In this document: in pieces, positions 31,053-42,693 of the stretch
How positions within the stretch are numbered: the stretch's first letter is position 1
Layout: every line of letters starts with the position of its first letter
Origin: Zymoseptoria tritici IPO323
Lineage: Eukaryota; Ascomycota; Dothideomycetes; Mycosphaerellales; Mycosphaerellaceae
Assembly (NCBI RefSeq): GCF_000219625.1
Contig: NC_018213.1
Coordinates: 1,296,055 to 1,360,054, forward strand
Direction of reading: 5' to 3'
DNA length: 64,000 nucleotides
Made by a program: the position numbers and the translations under genes
The notes under the pieces: model-generated
What the model saw: only the letters and a program-made list of their open reading frames with translations
Told to the model about the DNA's origin: nothing
The model's database searches: none

Positions 31053-31798
31053 GGCGGATGAATGACAAAGAGTGGAGGTTTGAAATTAGTTGCACCTCAT
31101 GTCGTGGGTACAACGAGCAAGATCGGAATATGTTGATCTTGTTCACAGCTTGTGCTAACGAGGAGAAGGAAGACCAAGGGTATGGTGAGCAGTCGGAATG
31201 ATTGACATTCGAGATCGCAAAATGCTCTCCAGGATAAACTTTTGCTTCCTTCCGTCAGTTGGTTCCAGAGCCGACCCGAGCCCGCCCGCCGACTGGACCC
31301 TGCAAAAGCGTTGCACCACACCTCAATCTTGACTAGCACGCAGACCAAGTCCATCACATGCGCGGGCGGTCTTCTCGACGTCCTACCCACCACATCCCAC
31401 ACTCGCCGAGATAACGCAGGACGGATAACGTGATCGATTTTGCATTGTTCGACATCGTTCTCCTGTCGACTCACACTACATTCTGCATATCTCTACCCGT
31501 TCATCACAGCCTTACCCGACCTCACCTCATCTGCCAGCGCCGGACGGCAGGCTCCGCCCCGCATCAAGCAACACCGGCCGCAACGCTTCCAGACCGGGAA
31601 CCCTTGAGTTGTGATCCTCACTTTGCTGCACCAGGAGATTGAGTACCGAGACTCATCGTGCTTCCCACTCGCTACCATCTTTGCGATTCACCGCTAGATC
31701 CCGATAGTCGACCATTCCGCGCTTCTGCCGTCGCTACCGCCGCCGCCAGTCTCCACCCGCCACCGCGCACTCCGCGCTCCGCTCCGCCGCTGCCCAGC
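31053..31798. promoter_or_regulatory. Divergent promoter region between RPA135 and ARL8
   Basis: About 745 bp between two housekeeping genes transcribed in opposite directions. The 100 bases before ARL8 are rich in CCGCC and CCACC, as expected of a 5'UTR here. No frame in it resembles a gene. Confidence 0.4.
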
Positions 31799-32786
31799 AT
31801 GGTCGGCATCTTCAAGCGCATCTATGATTGGCTGCTCAGCCTGTTCTGGTATGTCCTCATCGTCTCTTCCTTCCGAATCTGTCCAATATGTTGTTGCCTT
31901 GGCGATATCATGCCGGCGGATAACATTCGAAGACTCCTTGCCGCCGTCGCCGATGGATGTCGATAGTATCCAAAGAACTGTTGTGCTGGGCCGTGGTGCT
32001 AATGCGGTGCCTTCAGGGCGACCGAAATGGACATTACCATGATCGGGCTTCAGAACGCTGGCAAGACATCGTTACTGAGAGTCCTGGCGGTGAGTCCGAG
32101 CCTCCCTCGTTCGTAAGCGAGATGTGAATGCTGATGTGTCGATTTAGGGTGGCGAGTTCACGATTGAGTGAGTTCCTGGGAATGCAACGACCAGAAGTTG
32201 CTGCGGACATGTCGTTTCAGCGACTGTGTTGCTCTTGACTGACGTGGCCGTGTAGCTCGATACCAACTGTCGGCTTCAATATGAAACGTGTACAGAAAGG
32301 CCATGTGACTCTGAAGTGGTGAGTCGAGGTTCGGTCGGGAGGCTGTAACGTTGTCGCGATGGTCGATGCGAACGGCTAATGTGAGGTAGCTGGGATCTTG
32401 GTGGTCAGCCTCGATTTCGATCTATGTGGGAGAGATATTGCCGCGGCGTCAACGCTATTGTGTGAGTTCTATGAGGAGTCTGGTTGCCACCAGAGATGCT
32501 CATTCTTCATAGCTTCATTGTTGATGCCGCCGACAAGGAGGCACTACCGGTAGCCAAAGAGGAACTCCACATCCTACTGGAGAAGCCCGCCATGGAGGGC
32601 ATTCCGCTCCTGGTCCTCGGCAACAAGTCCGACCTGTCTGGACACGCCGGTGTCGACGAGCTGATCGAAGCGCTGAATCTCAAGACCGTTACTCAGCGCG
32701 AAGTGAGTTGCTACGGCATCAGCGCCAAAGAAGAGACCAACCTGGATGCCGTGCTGCAATGGCTCATCGCCAGAGCAAATAAGTAA
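31799..32786 (+). CDS. ARL8: ARF-like small GTPase ARL8
   Basis: Small GTPase of the Arl8 group, which acts on lysosome/vacuole and late endosome positioning. Six exons: 31799-31848, 32017-32089, 32148-32167, 32256-32318, 32390-32461 and 32513-32786, giving 183 residues (animal Arl8 has 186). Exon 3 is only 20 nt. All joins keep frame and rebuild the family sequence. It shows the amphipathic N-terminus (IFKRIYDWLLSLFW) without the Gly2 needed for myristoylation, P-loop GLQNAGKTS, switch I with IPTVGFNM, switch II WDLGGQPRFRSMWERY, NKSD guanine motif and a C-terminal SAK. The many introns contrast with the mostly one-intron genes nearby, which suggests an ancestral gene structure. Confidence 0.95.
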
Positions 32787-34108
32787 ACGCGACGGACGCG
32801 CGCGGCCTTCCGCTTGACCAAGAAGTTACCATTCATCCGAGTCATACGAGGCACCACCCGGGATCCATGGCCGGTCCACTTACGAAGAAACGAAATCTTG
32901 CAGCGTTGATTGGAGTTCTTGCATCGCATAGAAGACAGCAGCCAGCAATGGCAATATTTCCTTGTTGGGGACGCAAAAGGTTTTCTTGTCCCAGTCTTTC
33001 GTTCCGTATTTCATTTGTGCCCTGGAGCAAAGCGAACGAGCGAGCAAGTGTTGATCGTTGCGGTTTGGGCAGTTGGTTCGGGTGGTGTTGAACAGTCGTT
33101 GGTAGACAACTCAAACGTGGTGTACGGATGCCAGCTCGTCTCCATCGCGTATCCATACAGCTTGACACCGTGTAGCTCATCCATCGGCTCATTGTGTGTT
33201 TTGCAAGACTGAACGTTCCGCTCGCGGCATATCCCCACTCGACGTGTTTCGAGGTGATGCTACCCCTGGCTCCACCATGACTTCTCTGAGAGTCGCTCTT
33301 GGGCACCCAGGACGCGGCATTGCAGTTCCCAGCAGTCATGCGCCTTTACGAGTGGACGGCATGAGGATTTGAGGAGGAGTTGAGCTCAAGTAGGAACACA
33401 AGACGGAAATGCGAAAATACATATTGCCAACACACATTGATGTGCTGGCATACGCTAGGTATATTTTGGGTATAGTCTGACATTTGCGGGATCGTCCATG
33501 GGATTTTGGGGAACCGAAATGCAGGGCTTCAGCCACAACGACAGGATCCTGATTCGGTTCGTGGTGGTCGACGAATCTCTGAAGGAACATGATCTTTGAC
33601 GGTGACAACGAGGAGGCCGAGGCGGCCAGAACGATGCTCTCTCGGTCGTTGTCATGCTCCGCCCGGCTCATGGCAGAGAGCTGGGAACGAAGGCGAAGCA
33701 ATCGTGGCGCAGTCAGGTCGCGCCACTTGAACAAACAATCACATGCCTGCAAATACAAATACAAAGAGATGCCAATTCACTGCACGGCGACATTTTGCCG
33801 TCCTCCATAATTCAGCAAGGCAGCAGTAGCATCCGATCCACCATTAAGGGACACTCTATCCTACTTCGCCCATCGTACCATATATCCTCTCGCCAAGATC
33901 GCCTTCCATCGTTCATCCAAGCCATCCAAGATCGCCCTTGGCTCAGCTCCGACCACGTCATTGACGCTGCGCCCAGCTGCTTGGATCAACGCCATAAAGA
34001 ACGACCTACATCCTCTCCGCATTTCCAATTGCGACCACGACCAACGACCAACATTCACCTCAATCTCTTTGTCCGACATCCCACACTACAACAGACATCA
34101 ACATCATA
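32787..34108. other. Intergenic, no recognisable gene
   Basis: 1.3 kb between ARL8 and the RCR-like gene. Minus-strand frames at 32842-33339 and 33336-33764 are open but lack motifs and codon bias. The last 250 bases are C-rich and probably 5'UTR/promoter of the gene at 34109. Confidence 0.3.
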
Positions 34109-34818
34109 ATGGGTGTTATCGCCATGGAGAGCCACGATCTCGAGAAGAGACAGGTCCGGTAAGCTCTATCGCCCTGCGTCGCCTCGTGGAGTCGCCGCGA
34201 GGCAGTGTGTTTGCTTGCACAATTGCAGAAGGGATCCCAAATGCGCTGAATACATTGCGCGACGTCGCGCGACTCCGATGCGCCAATCCACCTTCGTCAC
34301 TGTCCATTCAACTAACGCAATGGCGACTAGTTGCACATATACCGCATTCGGCGGCCGACGCTGCTACGGCAATCGATACAGCACCTGGAACAGCTGGGCG
34401 AGATGGCTCGTCCTCGGCCTGGTTGTTGGCGCAGCGATTCTCTTCTTCTTGGTCTTCTCGTAGGTTGAGCTTCCACCACCTCATGCGACAACATCTAACA
34501 TCTACCCTCAGATGCATCTCCGCCCGTCGTCGCCGTAAGGCTGGCAGCCAGCCTTTCCGCGGAACAGGCTGGGCTCTCGGCAAGACACCGAACCGCAACG
34601 ACAACACCGCGCAGCCCTACTACGGCAACAACATGCAGAACATGCAGACCACGCAACCATACTACAACAACTCGAACAACCCCGCACCCCCGCCAACCTA
34701 CGGCGGCGCGAACAACAGCTACTATGGCAAGGACAACACTGGTGTGCAGGCACCGGCGCCAGCATATGGTGGATATGCGCCGCCGCAAGGCCCACCGCCG
34801 GGTGGTAGGAATTACTAG
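34109..34818 (+). CDS. RCR-like single-TM protein with PPxY motif
   Basis: Resembles the fungal RCR1/RCR2 family, membrane proteins that bind the ubiquitin ligase Rsp5 and affect chitin deposition and plasma-membrane protein turnover. Exons are 34109-34158, 34331-34459 and 34512-34818, 161 residues. After a short N-terminus comes CYTAFGGRRCYGNRYSTWNSWARW in family-like form (Cys pair, YGNRY, WxxWxRW), then one TM helix (LVLGLVVGAAILFFLVFS) and a basic ARRRRKAG stop-transfer with RGTGWALGK. The tail is rich in Asn, Pro, Tyr and Gly and carries PPPTYGG, a PPxY ligand for WW domains. It is shorter than yeast Rcr1 (213). The frame from 33961 that reads the first intron is an artefact. Confidence 0.75.
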
Positions 34819-35339
34819 GTGTTGGAGGAGTAACAATGGATAAAGCGTTGAGAAGGACACGCCAGACGGAGGACCTTTGCTTTGATACGGTACCGCGGCG
34901 ATACATATGCCGATTGCGATTGGACCTAGTTCGAAGCTCGATTCTTTGAGGGCTTGACGGAGCTGTCACGCTCTTTCGAGGCTTGGACCCTAGTTATGAA
35001 GTATGAGTGTATGAATGTGTGATTCACGATTCCTCTTCCTCTTCCTGATGTACCCTTTTTGTGTCTCCGAATTGGACATTGGTATGGGTCGCCGCTCTGT
35101 TCCATTCAATACTCAACATATCACATACGCCTTACGATCGAGTGAAACACGCCCCCGTCGTTCATGTTCAATGGTTCATGCTGCTAATCCGACGTCATGG
35201 CCTCCACGTGCATTCACGTCGAAGTGGAGATCAGGGCAGCATGAATCAACCTCACCTCGTCTCACTTCGCCTTTCGATCAGACCAAGCAAGAAACTCGAC
35301 CTCATCTCAATACAACGCTCACTCAAACGATCATCTAGA
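34819..35339. other. Intergenic
   Basis: Spacer and promoter of the dehydrogenase gene. No recognisable feature. Confidence 0.3.
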
Positions 35340-36697
35340 ATGTCACTCCCAAGCACGATGAAAGCTATCAAGATCCTGCCCGACCACAAAGCCGGTCTGA
35401 AAGACGTCCCTGTTCCAAAGCTGAGAGACGGATACGTGCTGTGCAAAGTCAAGGCCGTGGCATTGAATCCGACGGATTGGTGAGATTCAGCTTCCATCCT
35501 TCGCTCCACTGCGATGCCGAGACATGTGCTGATTGTTGCTGTGAAGGAAGCACATCGACTTTGTCGGCAAGGAGGGCTCAACGGTTGGTGTCGACTTCAG
35601 TAAGGCTTCTCGTATATGGCGAATTTGGCAGTTCTGACATCGTCCTAGGCGGTGTCGTTGAAGAAGTCGGCAGCGGAGTGACAAAGACATGGAAGAAAGG
35701 AGACCGCATTGCAGGTTTTGTGCATGGTGGCAATGAGGCGGAGCCTGAGGATGGTAAGTTTGTCCTGTGAAACTACCAGGCCCTTGCTCATGATGTGTTC
35801 CAGGTGCCTTCGGCGAGTACTGCGTCGTCAAAGGAGACATTGCGTTCAAGGTGAAAATTATTTCGACGAGCTTATGCAAGGGTAATCGCTGACTCTACTT
35901 TGCAGATTCCGGACAGCATGAGCTTTGAAGATGCTGCGTCACTCAATACCGGTGTCATCACCTGTGGCCAGGCACTGTACCAGAGCCTAGGCCTTCCATT
36001 GCCAGGATCGGGCAAGTATGGCGGCTACTTGCTAGTCTACGGTGGCAGCACCGCCACAGGTACTCTGGCCATTCAATATGGTGTGCTGTAAGTATTCCGC
36101 ACAGTCTTCTGCGTTAAAGCTCGCTAACCGTGCCTCCAGTTCTGGAGCGAAAGTCGTCGCCACGGCATCCAAGCACAACTGGCCCCTCCTCAAATCCCTA
36201 GGAGCAGAAGAGGTCTTCGACTACAACGACCCAGAATGCTCCAAAAAGGTCAGAACCTCCGAACGTACGACTCTCAACTCAACTGACGCTCCCAGATCCG
36301 AGCCCACACCTCCGACACCCTCACCCTCGCCCTCGACTGCATCGCCGAAGGCAACTCTCCCAAAATCTGCGAGGAAGCCATCTCAACCAAAGGCGGCGCG
36401 ATCACCTACCTCCTCCCGACACAGCACACTCGCTCTGATGTCGAGAACAAACAAACGCTGGGCTACACCATTACCGGCGAGGAGTTCAACAAGTTTGGCA
36501 AGCACTTTCCGGCGAGCCAGGAGGACTTTGAGCACGCGAAGATGTTTTGGGCGTTGAGCGAGAAGTTGTTTCATGCGGGACAATTGACACCACATCCGGT
36601 GGAGGCGAGGAAGGGTGGGTTGGACGGTGTGTTTGGGGGACTTCAGGACTTTAGAGATGGGAAGGTGAGCGGGAAGAAGTTGGTGTATGCGATCTAA
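35340..36697 (+). CDS. Zinc-type dehydrogenase / enoyl reductase-like protein
   Basis: A medium-chain dehydrogenase/reductase related to fungal toxD-like and trans-enoyl reductase proteins. Seven exons: 35340-35479, 35547-35599, 35649-35753, 35804-35850, 35906-36087, 36140-36248 and 36296-36697, 345 residues. An alternative start is the Met at 35358. The GroES-like domain shows [16 protein letters not shown] and [14 protein letters not shown]. The NADPH-binding Rossmann part shows [26 protein letters not shown] and [12 protein letters not shown]. Catalytic zinc Cys/His ligands of true alcohol dehydrogenases are not evident, so it is probably a zinc-free NADPH quinone/enoyl reductase. The C-terminal exon ends KKLVYAI as in the family. 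It converges with the repeat-protein gene at 36869. No polyketide cluster is near. Confidence 0.9.
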
Positions 36698-36868
36698 TGG
36701 CCGTGTGATACACGTCGCTCTATGTAGTTCGTGCACAATGATGCTGCCTCTTAGTGCGTCTTGATGAACAGCTTCTCCCTCTCCACCATATTCATCTCGA
36801 GCGATCCAGGCGGTTTGCTGTTGAACATATACCACCCAGCTTCAATCTGCTGTTCCGTGATCTGACGC
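36698..36868 (-). pseudogene. Out-of-frame fourth PPG repeat after the stop
   Basis: Directly downstream of the TGA of the repeat protein, the minus strand in a shifted frame reads ERQITEQQIEAGWYMF, then SKPPGSLEMNMVEREKLF and a stop at 36751-36753. This lines up with the spacing and core of the in-frame repeats (PPGWFEMTPVEREELF). It looks like a former last repeat now cut off by a one-base frame change at about 36870, unless an unseen intron or a sequence error explains it. Confidence 0.5.
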
Positions 36869-38268
36869 TCAATTCCAGACAACCTCTTTGAAGACGAACA
36901 GTTCCTCCCTCTCCACTGGTGTCATCTCAAACCAGCCTGGCGGTTCGTTACCGAAGAGCTCACACTCTGCTTCCTGCTCCTGCTTCGAGATTCGAGCGTC
37001 GAGGTCGAGCTTGCTGATCACGAAGAGATTATATCGTTCCGCGATGGTCATCTCGAACCAGCCCGGCGGTTCGTTACTGAAGAGCTCCAAGTCAATCGCC
37101 GCATCCTGCTCCAAGATCCGACGTTCAAAGTCTTGCTCCTTTCGCCACTGCCTCTCCCATCTCTCATCTTGCTCTTTCATCCTGGCCATTCTCTGTGCAT
37201 CCCGCTCTATTCTCTCCAGTTCCTCTCTTAATTCACAGATGTCCACCACTGCCACTTTCCTTTCTTCGACGGTCATTTCAAACCAGTCACCTGGCAACTC
37301 CCCAAGCAGCCTTCTCTTCACCACCTGGGACAGATCCGACCAGCCTTCTGGCGCATCGCATAGCAGATCTTCATCATCACCTGGAGCCCATCCATCGAAG
37401 TCATTTGATCGAGAGTAAAGAAGCTCGATCTGCTTGTGCGCCATATCGTGTTCGATATTCAGGCGCACATCTCGTTTGCTGCGTCTGCGAATCGCCTTCT
37501 CTGACCTTTCGACCTCCCACCCTATACCATGAAGGCCATCCGCCAGGGCTTGTAGTTCGTTCTTGAGGAACACGGTCGCAGGAGAACCCCGAGATACGTA
37601 TGTCCCATGCTGTAGACCTGGAGTTGCGACTCTCCCTCCGGCGATACCAGACCCAGTCTTCGGGAAGAGATCCGATTCCTTCAGCGCGAACTGCGACCTG
37701 GCCGCTGTCTTGGTGACTTTGTCCGGCCAGAAAATGTCATCGCAAGCGGCGCAGCAGCAGATACCGTTGGCGAAAATAGCTTTCCGACATGAAGAGTCAT
37801 CGCCGCAAAAGACGCAGCGCGTTGTGGACAAGGTCAATAGACCGGACACGCCGCGCAGGCGATTTGCCTGATCGAAAGAGTTAGACTCTGGCGCATTGTC
37901 GCTTTGCTTGGTATCGGTGATGTTGATCGCCTGTTGAAAGCCAGTAAGTGTGGCGTGCTGGAGAAGGTAAGACTGAGCCCACGCGTTCACAGCGGCGCGC
38001 ATATGCCGCGAGGTCGCCGCCAGGCTGAGCAGATTAGTAGTGTACGTTCCGCTTGAAGAGATCAAAATTGGGTGACGTACTAGTCGAGGGAATGACAGCA
38101 CGGGAGGAGTCGGCGCTCAGGATGAAAGGCCAGATCGGGGTCATGATCAGGCCAAAGGTACGAAGAGACGGAGTTGAGGAGCTCGAGCGGCAGGGCAGTC
38201 AGATGATCGTGGCCTGTCGATGCTGATGCCAGTGGATCATTCTCATCGGTGCTGCTGTTCGCAGACAT
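36869..38268 (-). CDS. F-box-like protein with PPGWFEMT repeats
   Basis: Minus-strand exons 38081-38268 and 36869-38024, joined in phase 2 by a 56-nt intron with donor GTACGT, branch ACTAAT and acceptor CTCAG; 447 residues. The frame is open to an upstream Met at 38409, but the Met at 38268 sits closer to the domain. The N-terminal segment LTALPLELLNSVSSYL plus, after the junction, YLAATSRHMRAAVNAW is F-box-like. A Cys-rich block follows (CVFCGDDSSCRK, CCCAACDDIFW). The last 170 residues hold three units of about 40-50 residues with the core [LP]x-x-P-P-G-W-F-E-M-T-x-x-E-R-x-x-L-F-V and charged helices between. A fourth unit lies past the stop in another frame. Substrate-adaptor function is inferred only from the F-box-like start. 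Confidence 0.75.
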
Positions 38269-39231
38269 TGTGACGGTGGCTGTTGACGTCGTTTCTTTTG
38301 CGAGATAGGAGACAAGAGATGACCAAATACCTTGTGGAAGTTGCCCTGCGAGACGTAAACTCAAGGCAAGCACTTGACGCTCAAACGACGCGTCGATGCG
38401 GATGTTCATGTCACGCGTCAGTGATCAGACAGGACTCACTGCGCCTTCGAGACAGTTTTCAGGTGCCGCGTCAGGACTGGACGAAAGTCTGTCAATGTCT
38501 AATTCAGTCTTTGATGCACTTCCAGGTTGCGCTCGCGTTCACGTGTCGTATTTAAAGTTTGCTCCGGCTGAGCACCTGTGCACGTGCATCACTTGCCGAA
38601 GACGGCGGGGCCACTTCCATGACAAAGCGCCGCAAACCCTTCTTCCGCTCCGTCAACCTCCATCCTCCTTCCATCAACATCCTCCTTTTCATACACCACA
38701 TCATCACAGCCATCATCGCGCACGCCGCCAGCGATCCGGCGCATCAAGATCAGACCGAAACAGCACTCGCAACGCCTCAAGCAAGCACGACCAAGGCGCC
38801 GCACGCCCGACTGTACGCACTGCTAACGGAGTGGTAAGAACTGAGACTGGGCGGCGAGACTGTGAAAGAATACGGTGGTTCAGGAGGATCAGGATACTGG
38901 GGACATTCTCACTCGAAAGAGTCCACGTTGCGTTCGATACCCGCTGTTGCATAGTGTACATTGCGTTCGGTTCATTGCGCCTCACTCCCCTTATCAGAAA
39001 CAAAAGAGACGAGACAACCTCGCTTGTTGTCGCAGGCAGCTGCTATTCAAATACAAAAGCACCTTTCGAGGTCGTGCCACAGAGCTAGCAGGTCCAGCCT
39101 ACTCCTCATCTGTACACTGCCTTTCCCACTTGCCCTCACGTGCGCGTAGCAGACAACACTGCCTTTTCCCGGATCAGGACAGCATCACAGACTCTGGCCG
39201 CCGGTAATCTGAGCAACACTCACCCGGAATC
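38269..39231. other. Divergent intergenic region with a weak ORF candidate
   Basis: 0.96 kb between the F-box-like gene (-) and MPE1 (+). A frame from 38619 (MTKRRKPFFRSVNLHPPSIN...) is C-rich at third positions, has one hydrophobic stretch and ends at 38837. A GTAAGA donor near its end could extend it. It could be a small gene or part of the MPE1 leader; I cannot decide. Confidence 0.3.
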
Positions 39232-41144
39232 ATGTCTTCCTCCATCTTCTTCAAATTCAAGTCTCGCAAGGATGCTTTGCAGATCAACTTCGATGGCACC
39301 AGTCTGTCAGTTTTCGAGGTGAAGCGCGAGATCATGAACATCGCTCGCCTCGGAGACGGAAAGGATTCCGACTTGGACATCTACACATCCGACACGAACG
39401 AGAGTGAGTGATCTTCCTTTACGAAGAAACGAAAAGCACATGCTAACATCCATCACCAGTCTACGATGACGACACAACACAAATACCAAGATCAACGACA
39501 GTCATCGCACGTCGTCTGCCGGCATCACGACCAGGTGCTGGCAGAGCTGCACGTTATGTCACAGGCTCAATGCCCGTGCGGGCCAAGAACTCTCATCGCA
39601 TCGAAGCGACCGGCAAAAGCGCTGCCAGCAATGGAGCCGCGACGAATGGTGGTTTCGTGGAAGGAAAGGCGATGACGGAGCAGGAGAGACTCCAAGCTGT
39701 AATGAATGCTAGCAATACTCAGTTGAACGCAGACCTTGAGCAGTCGGCGAACAAGCCTGTAATGCATCGTACACAACACAAGAGTGCTGTCGTGCCTGAC
39801 AAGCCTCCACCTCCGGGCTACGAGTGTCATCGCTGTGGAAACAAGGGACATTGGATTCAGGCTTGCCCGACCAACAACGACCCCACGTTTGATAACAAGC
39901 CTCGCGCAAAGAAGACGACTGGCATTCCACGGTCTATGCTTGAGTACATCCCTGATGATGAAGCTGAGGCCATCAAGAATGGTGAGATTGAGCAGGACGC
40001 AGGTATCTGGAAGGACGATGCTGGTCGTTATGTGAGGGTGAAGACGGACGAGAAGACGTGGCAGAAAATTCAAGACGAGCGTACAAAGAATGCAGAGCAG
40101 GTCAAAGAGGTCGCAAAGGGCGATCAGGAACTTCGTGATCGTGGGCTTGAATGTGATATCGACAAGTGTCCTTTCTCGGATCCCGTCAAGACTCCATGCT
40201 GTGGCAAGACGTACTGTCGTGACTGCATCGAGAACACTCTCCTTGATGCGGATCTCGTGTGTCCCAATTGCGGCGAGCAGGCTCTTCTCGACAAGCTGGA
40301 GCCGGATAGCGAGACTGTTACCAAGCTGATCGCCTTTCAAGATGAGAAAAAGGCCGATAAGCAACGTAAGGACAAGGAGGCATCCAAGAGTCCACCAGCC
40401 CAAACCCCGACAGCAGACAACGCCGGAACCCCAAGCGCACCTCCAACAGTGAGCAAATCTGGCGACTCTCCTGGATCAACTACGTCGAATTCCCGCAAAC
40501 GCAATGCCGACGAGGAGCTCGAAAACGACCGCCGACCCACAGCGCCCGCCGCCATGAGGAAGACGAACTCCAATCAGGGCAAGTCCGCGGCACCACAGCC
40601 ACCCACCGCTCCCAAGAGCATGATGGCAAACCAAAACCCGGCTACGAACTTCCAGAACACCCTCGACGCCATCACACCTGGCGCGTTCGCGGGCATGAAT
40701 GGAATGAACGGCATGAACGGCATGAACGGCATGGCCAACCCGATGATAATGCAGCAGATGATGGGAATGGGAATGGGAATGGGCATGGGAATGCCAAACA
40801 TGGGTATGCCATTCGGTATGATGAACGGTATGGGGGGATTTCCGAACATGAATGGAGGCATGGGTGGCATGGGCGGTATGAATGGCATGAACAATGGCGG
40901 AGGAAACATGGGCTGGAACAATCAGCAGCAGTTCCAACAGCAGTGGCCGAATAATGGTCACAACAACAACATGAACAACAGCAACGGCATGCGTAATGGT
41001 GCATTCAACAACAACAATATGAACGGCATCCCCACAGGTCCGGCGAGTCATGGTGATGGAGCATATATGCGCCAGCCGGTCAACCCGGGACGACATAACG
41101 GCAAGCAGAGACGGCAGAGGAGTGTGGATTACAAGCAGATGTGA
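39232..41144 (+). CDS. MPE1: Cleavage and polyadenylation factor subunit Mpe1 (RBBP6-like)
   Basis: Subunit of the mRNA 3'-end cleavage and polyadenylation factor, with RING-type ubiquitin-ligase features. Exons are 39232-39403 and 39460-41144 (56-nt intron, GTGAGT...CCAG, phase 1), 618 residues. The DWNN ubiquitin-like domain covers about residues 1-78 (IFFKFKSRKD, FEVKREIM, TTVIARRLPA). A CCHC zinc knuckle (CHRCGNKGHWIQAC) is at about 180-193. A U-box/RING-like module (CPFSDPVKTPCCGKTYCRDC ... CPNC) is at about 294-330. The C-terminal 200 residues are low complexity, rich in Met, Gly and Asn, with tandem GMN units. It is longer than yeast Mpe1 (441) because of this tail. Confidence 0.95.
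40691..40912 (+). repeat. Coding minisatellite of GMN/GMG units in MPE1
   Basis: Short in-frame tandem units built on GGCATGAAC and GGAATG encode runs of Gly-Met-Asn and Gly-Met. Some adjacent copies are identical, as expected of recent slippage. The encoded segment is disordered and Met-rich, a region likely to vary between strains. Confidence 0.7.
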
Positions 41145-41691
41145 GGCCACTGAGCAGAGAGGCTCGAGGAGGATCTTTGGCACCGTGGCTTGGAGTGAAG
41201 ATATTTTGGACTTGTGACTGTTAGCGATGGCGTTGGTGGGATTTGCATGGCTCTCCACTTTTGACAAGGAGAGGTGTATAGATTGGGTCTTCTGTATCAT
41301 TTGCATCGGGGGAACGGACGGCATGGCATAGCATTGAGGCATTCGCGGCGAAGGTCGTTTTGAGACTCGCAATAAAATGCAATATCAACGCATACGATCA
41401 GACTGCGCCTCACCGCCCAACCCAACCATTCGCTGCTTTTGAGAACAGAGGAAACTTCAAATGTGCTTAGCTAGCTTTCATCTGCACTGAATCGAGAACG
41501 TTACTATAAACCTACTTGGTTCATTGTTCTTCTAGGCTGATTTCGTGAAGCAACACGATCTGGGTTCGTTTATCTATTTCTACAGTAAGATACGCAAAAG
41601 TTCAGACTAGCTCGACATGTAATCGTGAAGTCCTGTGTCGCCCAACGATCTTCTTCATCGCACTCTTGTTGACTCAACCTCCGCCCAGCAG
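41145..41691. other. Convergent intergenic region
   Basis: 3' untranslated sequence of MPE1 (+) and the RTA1-like gene (-). Locally more A/T-rich. No gene seen. Confidence 0.35.
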
Positions 41692-42693
41692 CTAAACCGT
41701 CTGCATCATCTGAACCTGACCCCCCTCCTTGACTTCGCGAAAGAAGATGAAATTCCTCGCCGCCTTTCCACCACCGCGGATCAAAGCCTTGACCTCGCTG
41801 GGATGGATGTAGCTCATAATGGCCATGGCGGCGAACATCAACAGCGCATCGAAGACGTAAAGATACCACTCCCTCGACAGGATGTAGCCGCTGTATCCCT
41901 GAGCATACTCGATGAGGCGCACAATCGATCGGATGAAGATGAGGATGCTGACGCCGTACAGGCTCCACATGTGTTTCTGATACGGCAAGCTCTGGCTCTT
42001 GAGTGTCGGTGCTTTGCGGATGCGGAAGTGGAAGATGGCGCCTGCGATGACGAAAAAGCCGAAGATGATTATCTGCAGGGCGAGACCGACGAGGATGAGG
42101 TTTTCGCCGGTCCTGACGCTGTCGCTGCTTGCTGCGAGTAAGCCGCCTCCTGTGTTGAGTATTTAGCATGGTGATCGTTCGTGGGTGAATGGGTGATGAA
42201 CTGACCGCTTGCCTGGACGAGGAAAGAGAGGACGTCTCCGGACACGAAGATGCGAGTCAGCCAGCGACGGCGGATGAGCAGGGCGTGATCGCCATCGACC
42301 AGGAGAACGATCCGTGCGAGTTCCATATAAATGGATGCGGCGAACAAAGCTGGAGCGACCAGGAGGAGAATGCTCTGGATGATGTATGGCCCAAGGGTAT
42401 ACGCATCAGCGTCCTGAGCAGCAGAAGCTGCGCGGCCAACATAGCCAACGGTCTCGACTGTGGTGAGGTCAGCTTGATTTAAGACTCCTTGGAAAGAGGG
42501 GGAAAGTCGCACATATTCCACCGATGCAGAAAGCGATCATGAACCATGTGCGAGTGCGGAACATCTGGTAGATGTGGATCGTGGTGATTATGAAGAAGGC
42601 AACCACGCAGATAATGGCTGCTACCAAGGAGGGCTGGTACTTGTAGAATTCGAATTCGGAAAGGCCACCGTCGTCCTGTCTTGCATGTAACAT
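41692..42693 (-). CDS. RTA1-like membrane protein
   Basis: A seven-TM protein of the fungal RTA1/RTM1/RSB1 family (lipid-translocating exporters; some members give resistance to 7-aminocholesterol or export sphingoid bases). Minus-strand exons are 42513-42693, 42206-42457 and 41692-42149, joined in phase 1 twice, 296 residues, which is standard for the family. The joins rebuild IGGIFETVGYVGR and VQASGGGLLA, both family hallmarks. GPYIIQSILLLVAPALFAASIYM and the C-terminal HPSEV are also conserved. The N-terminus (about 25 residues, FYKYQPS) is short and extracellular. Not part of a visible cluster. The exact substrate is unknown. Confidence 0.92.

Noticed and set aside
38052..38080. A 29-nt intron in the F-box-like gene
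   Set aside because: It is too short to splice. The same donor with the next acceptor gives a normal 56-nt intron with an ACTAAT branch site.
40476..41372. Minus-strand frame of 298 codons rich in His, Val and Ala
   Set aside because: It is antisense to the low-complexity MPE1 tail; the His/Ala runs mirror the Met/Asn/Gly codons.
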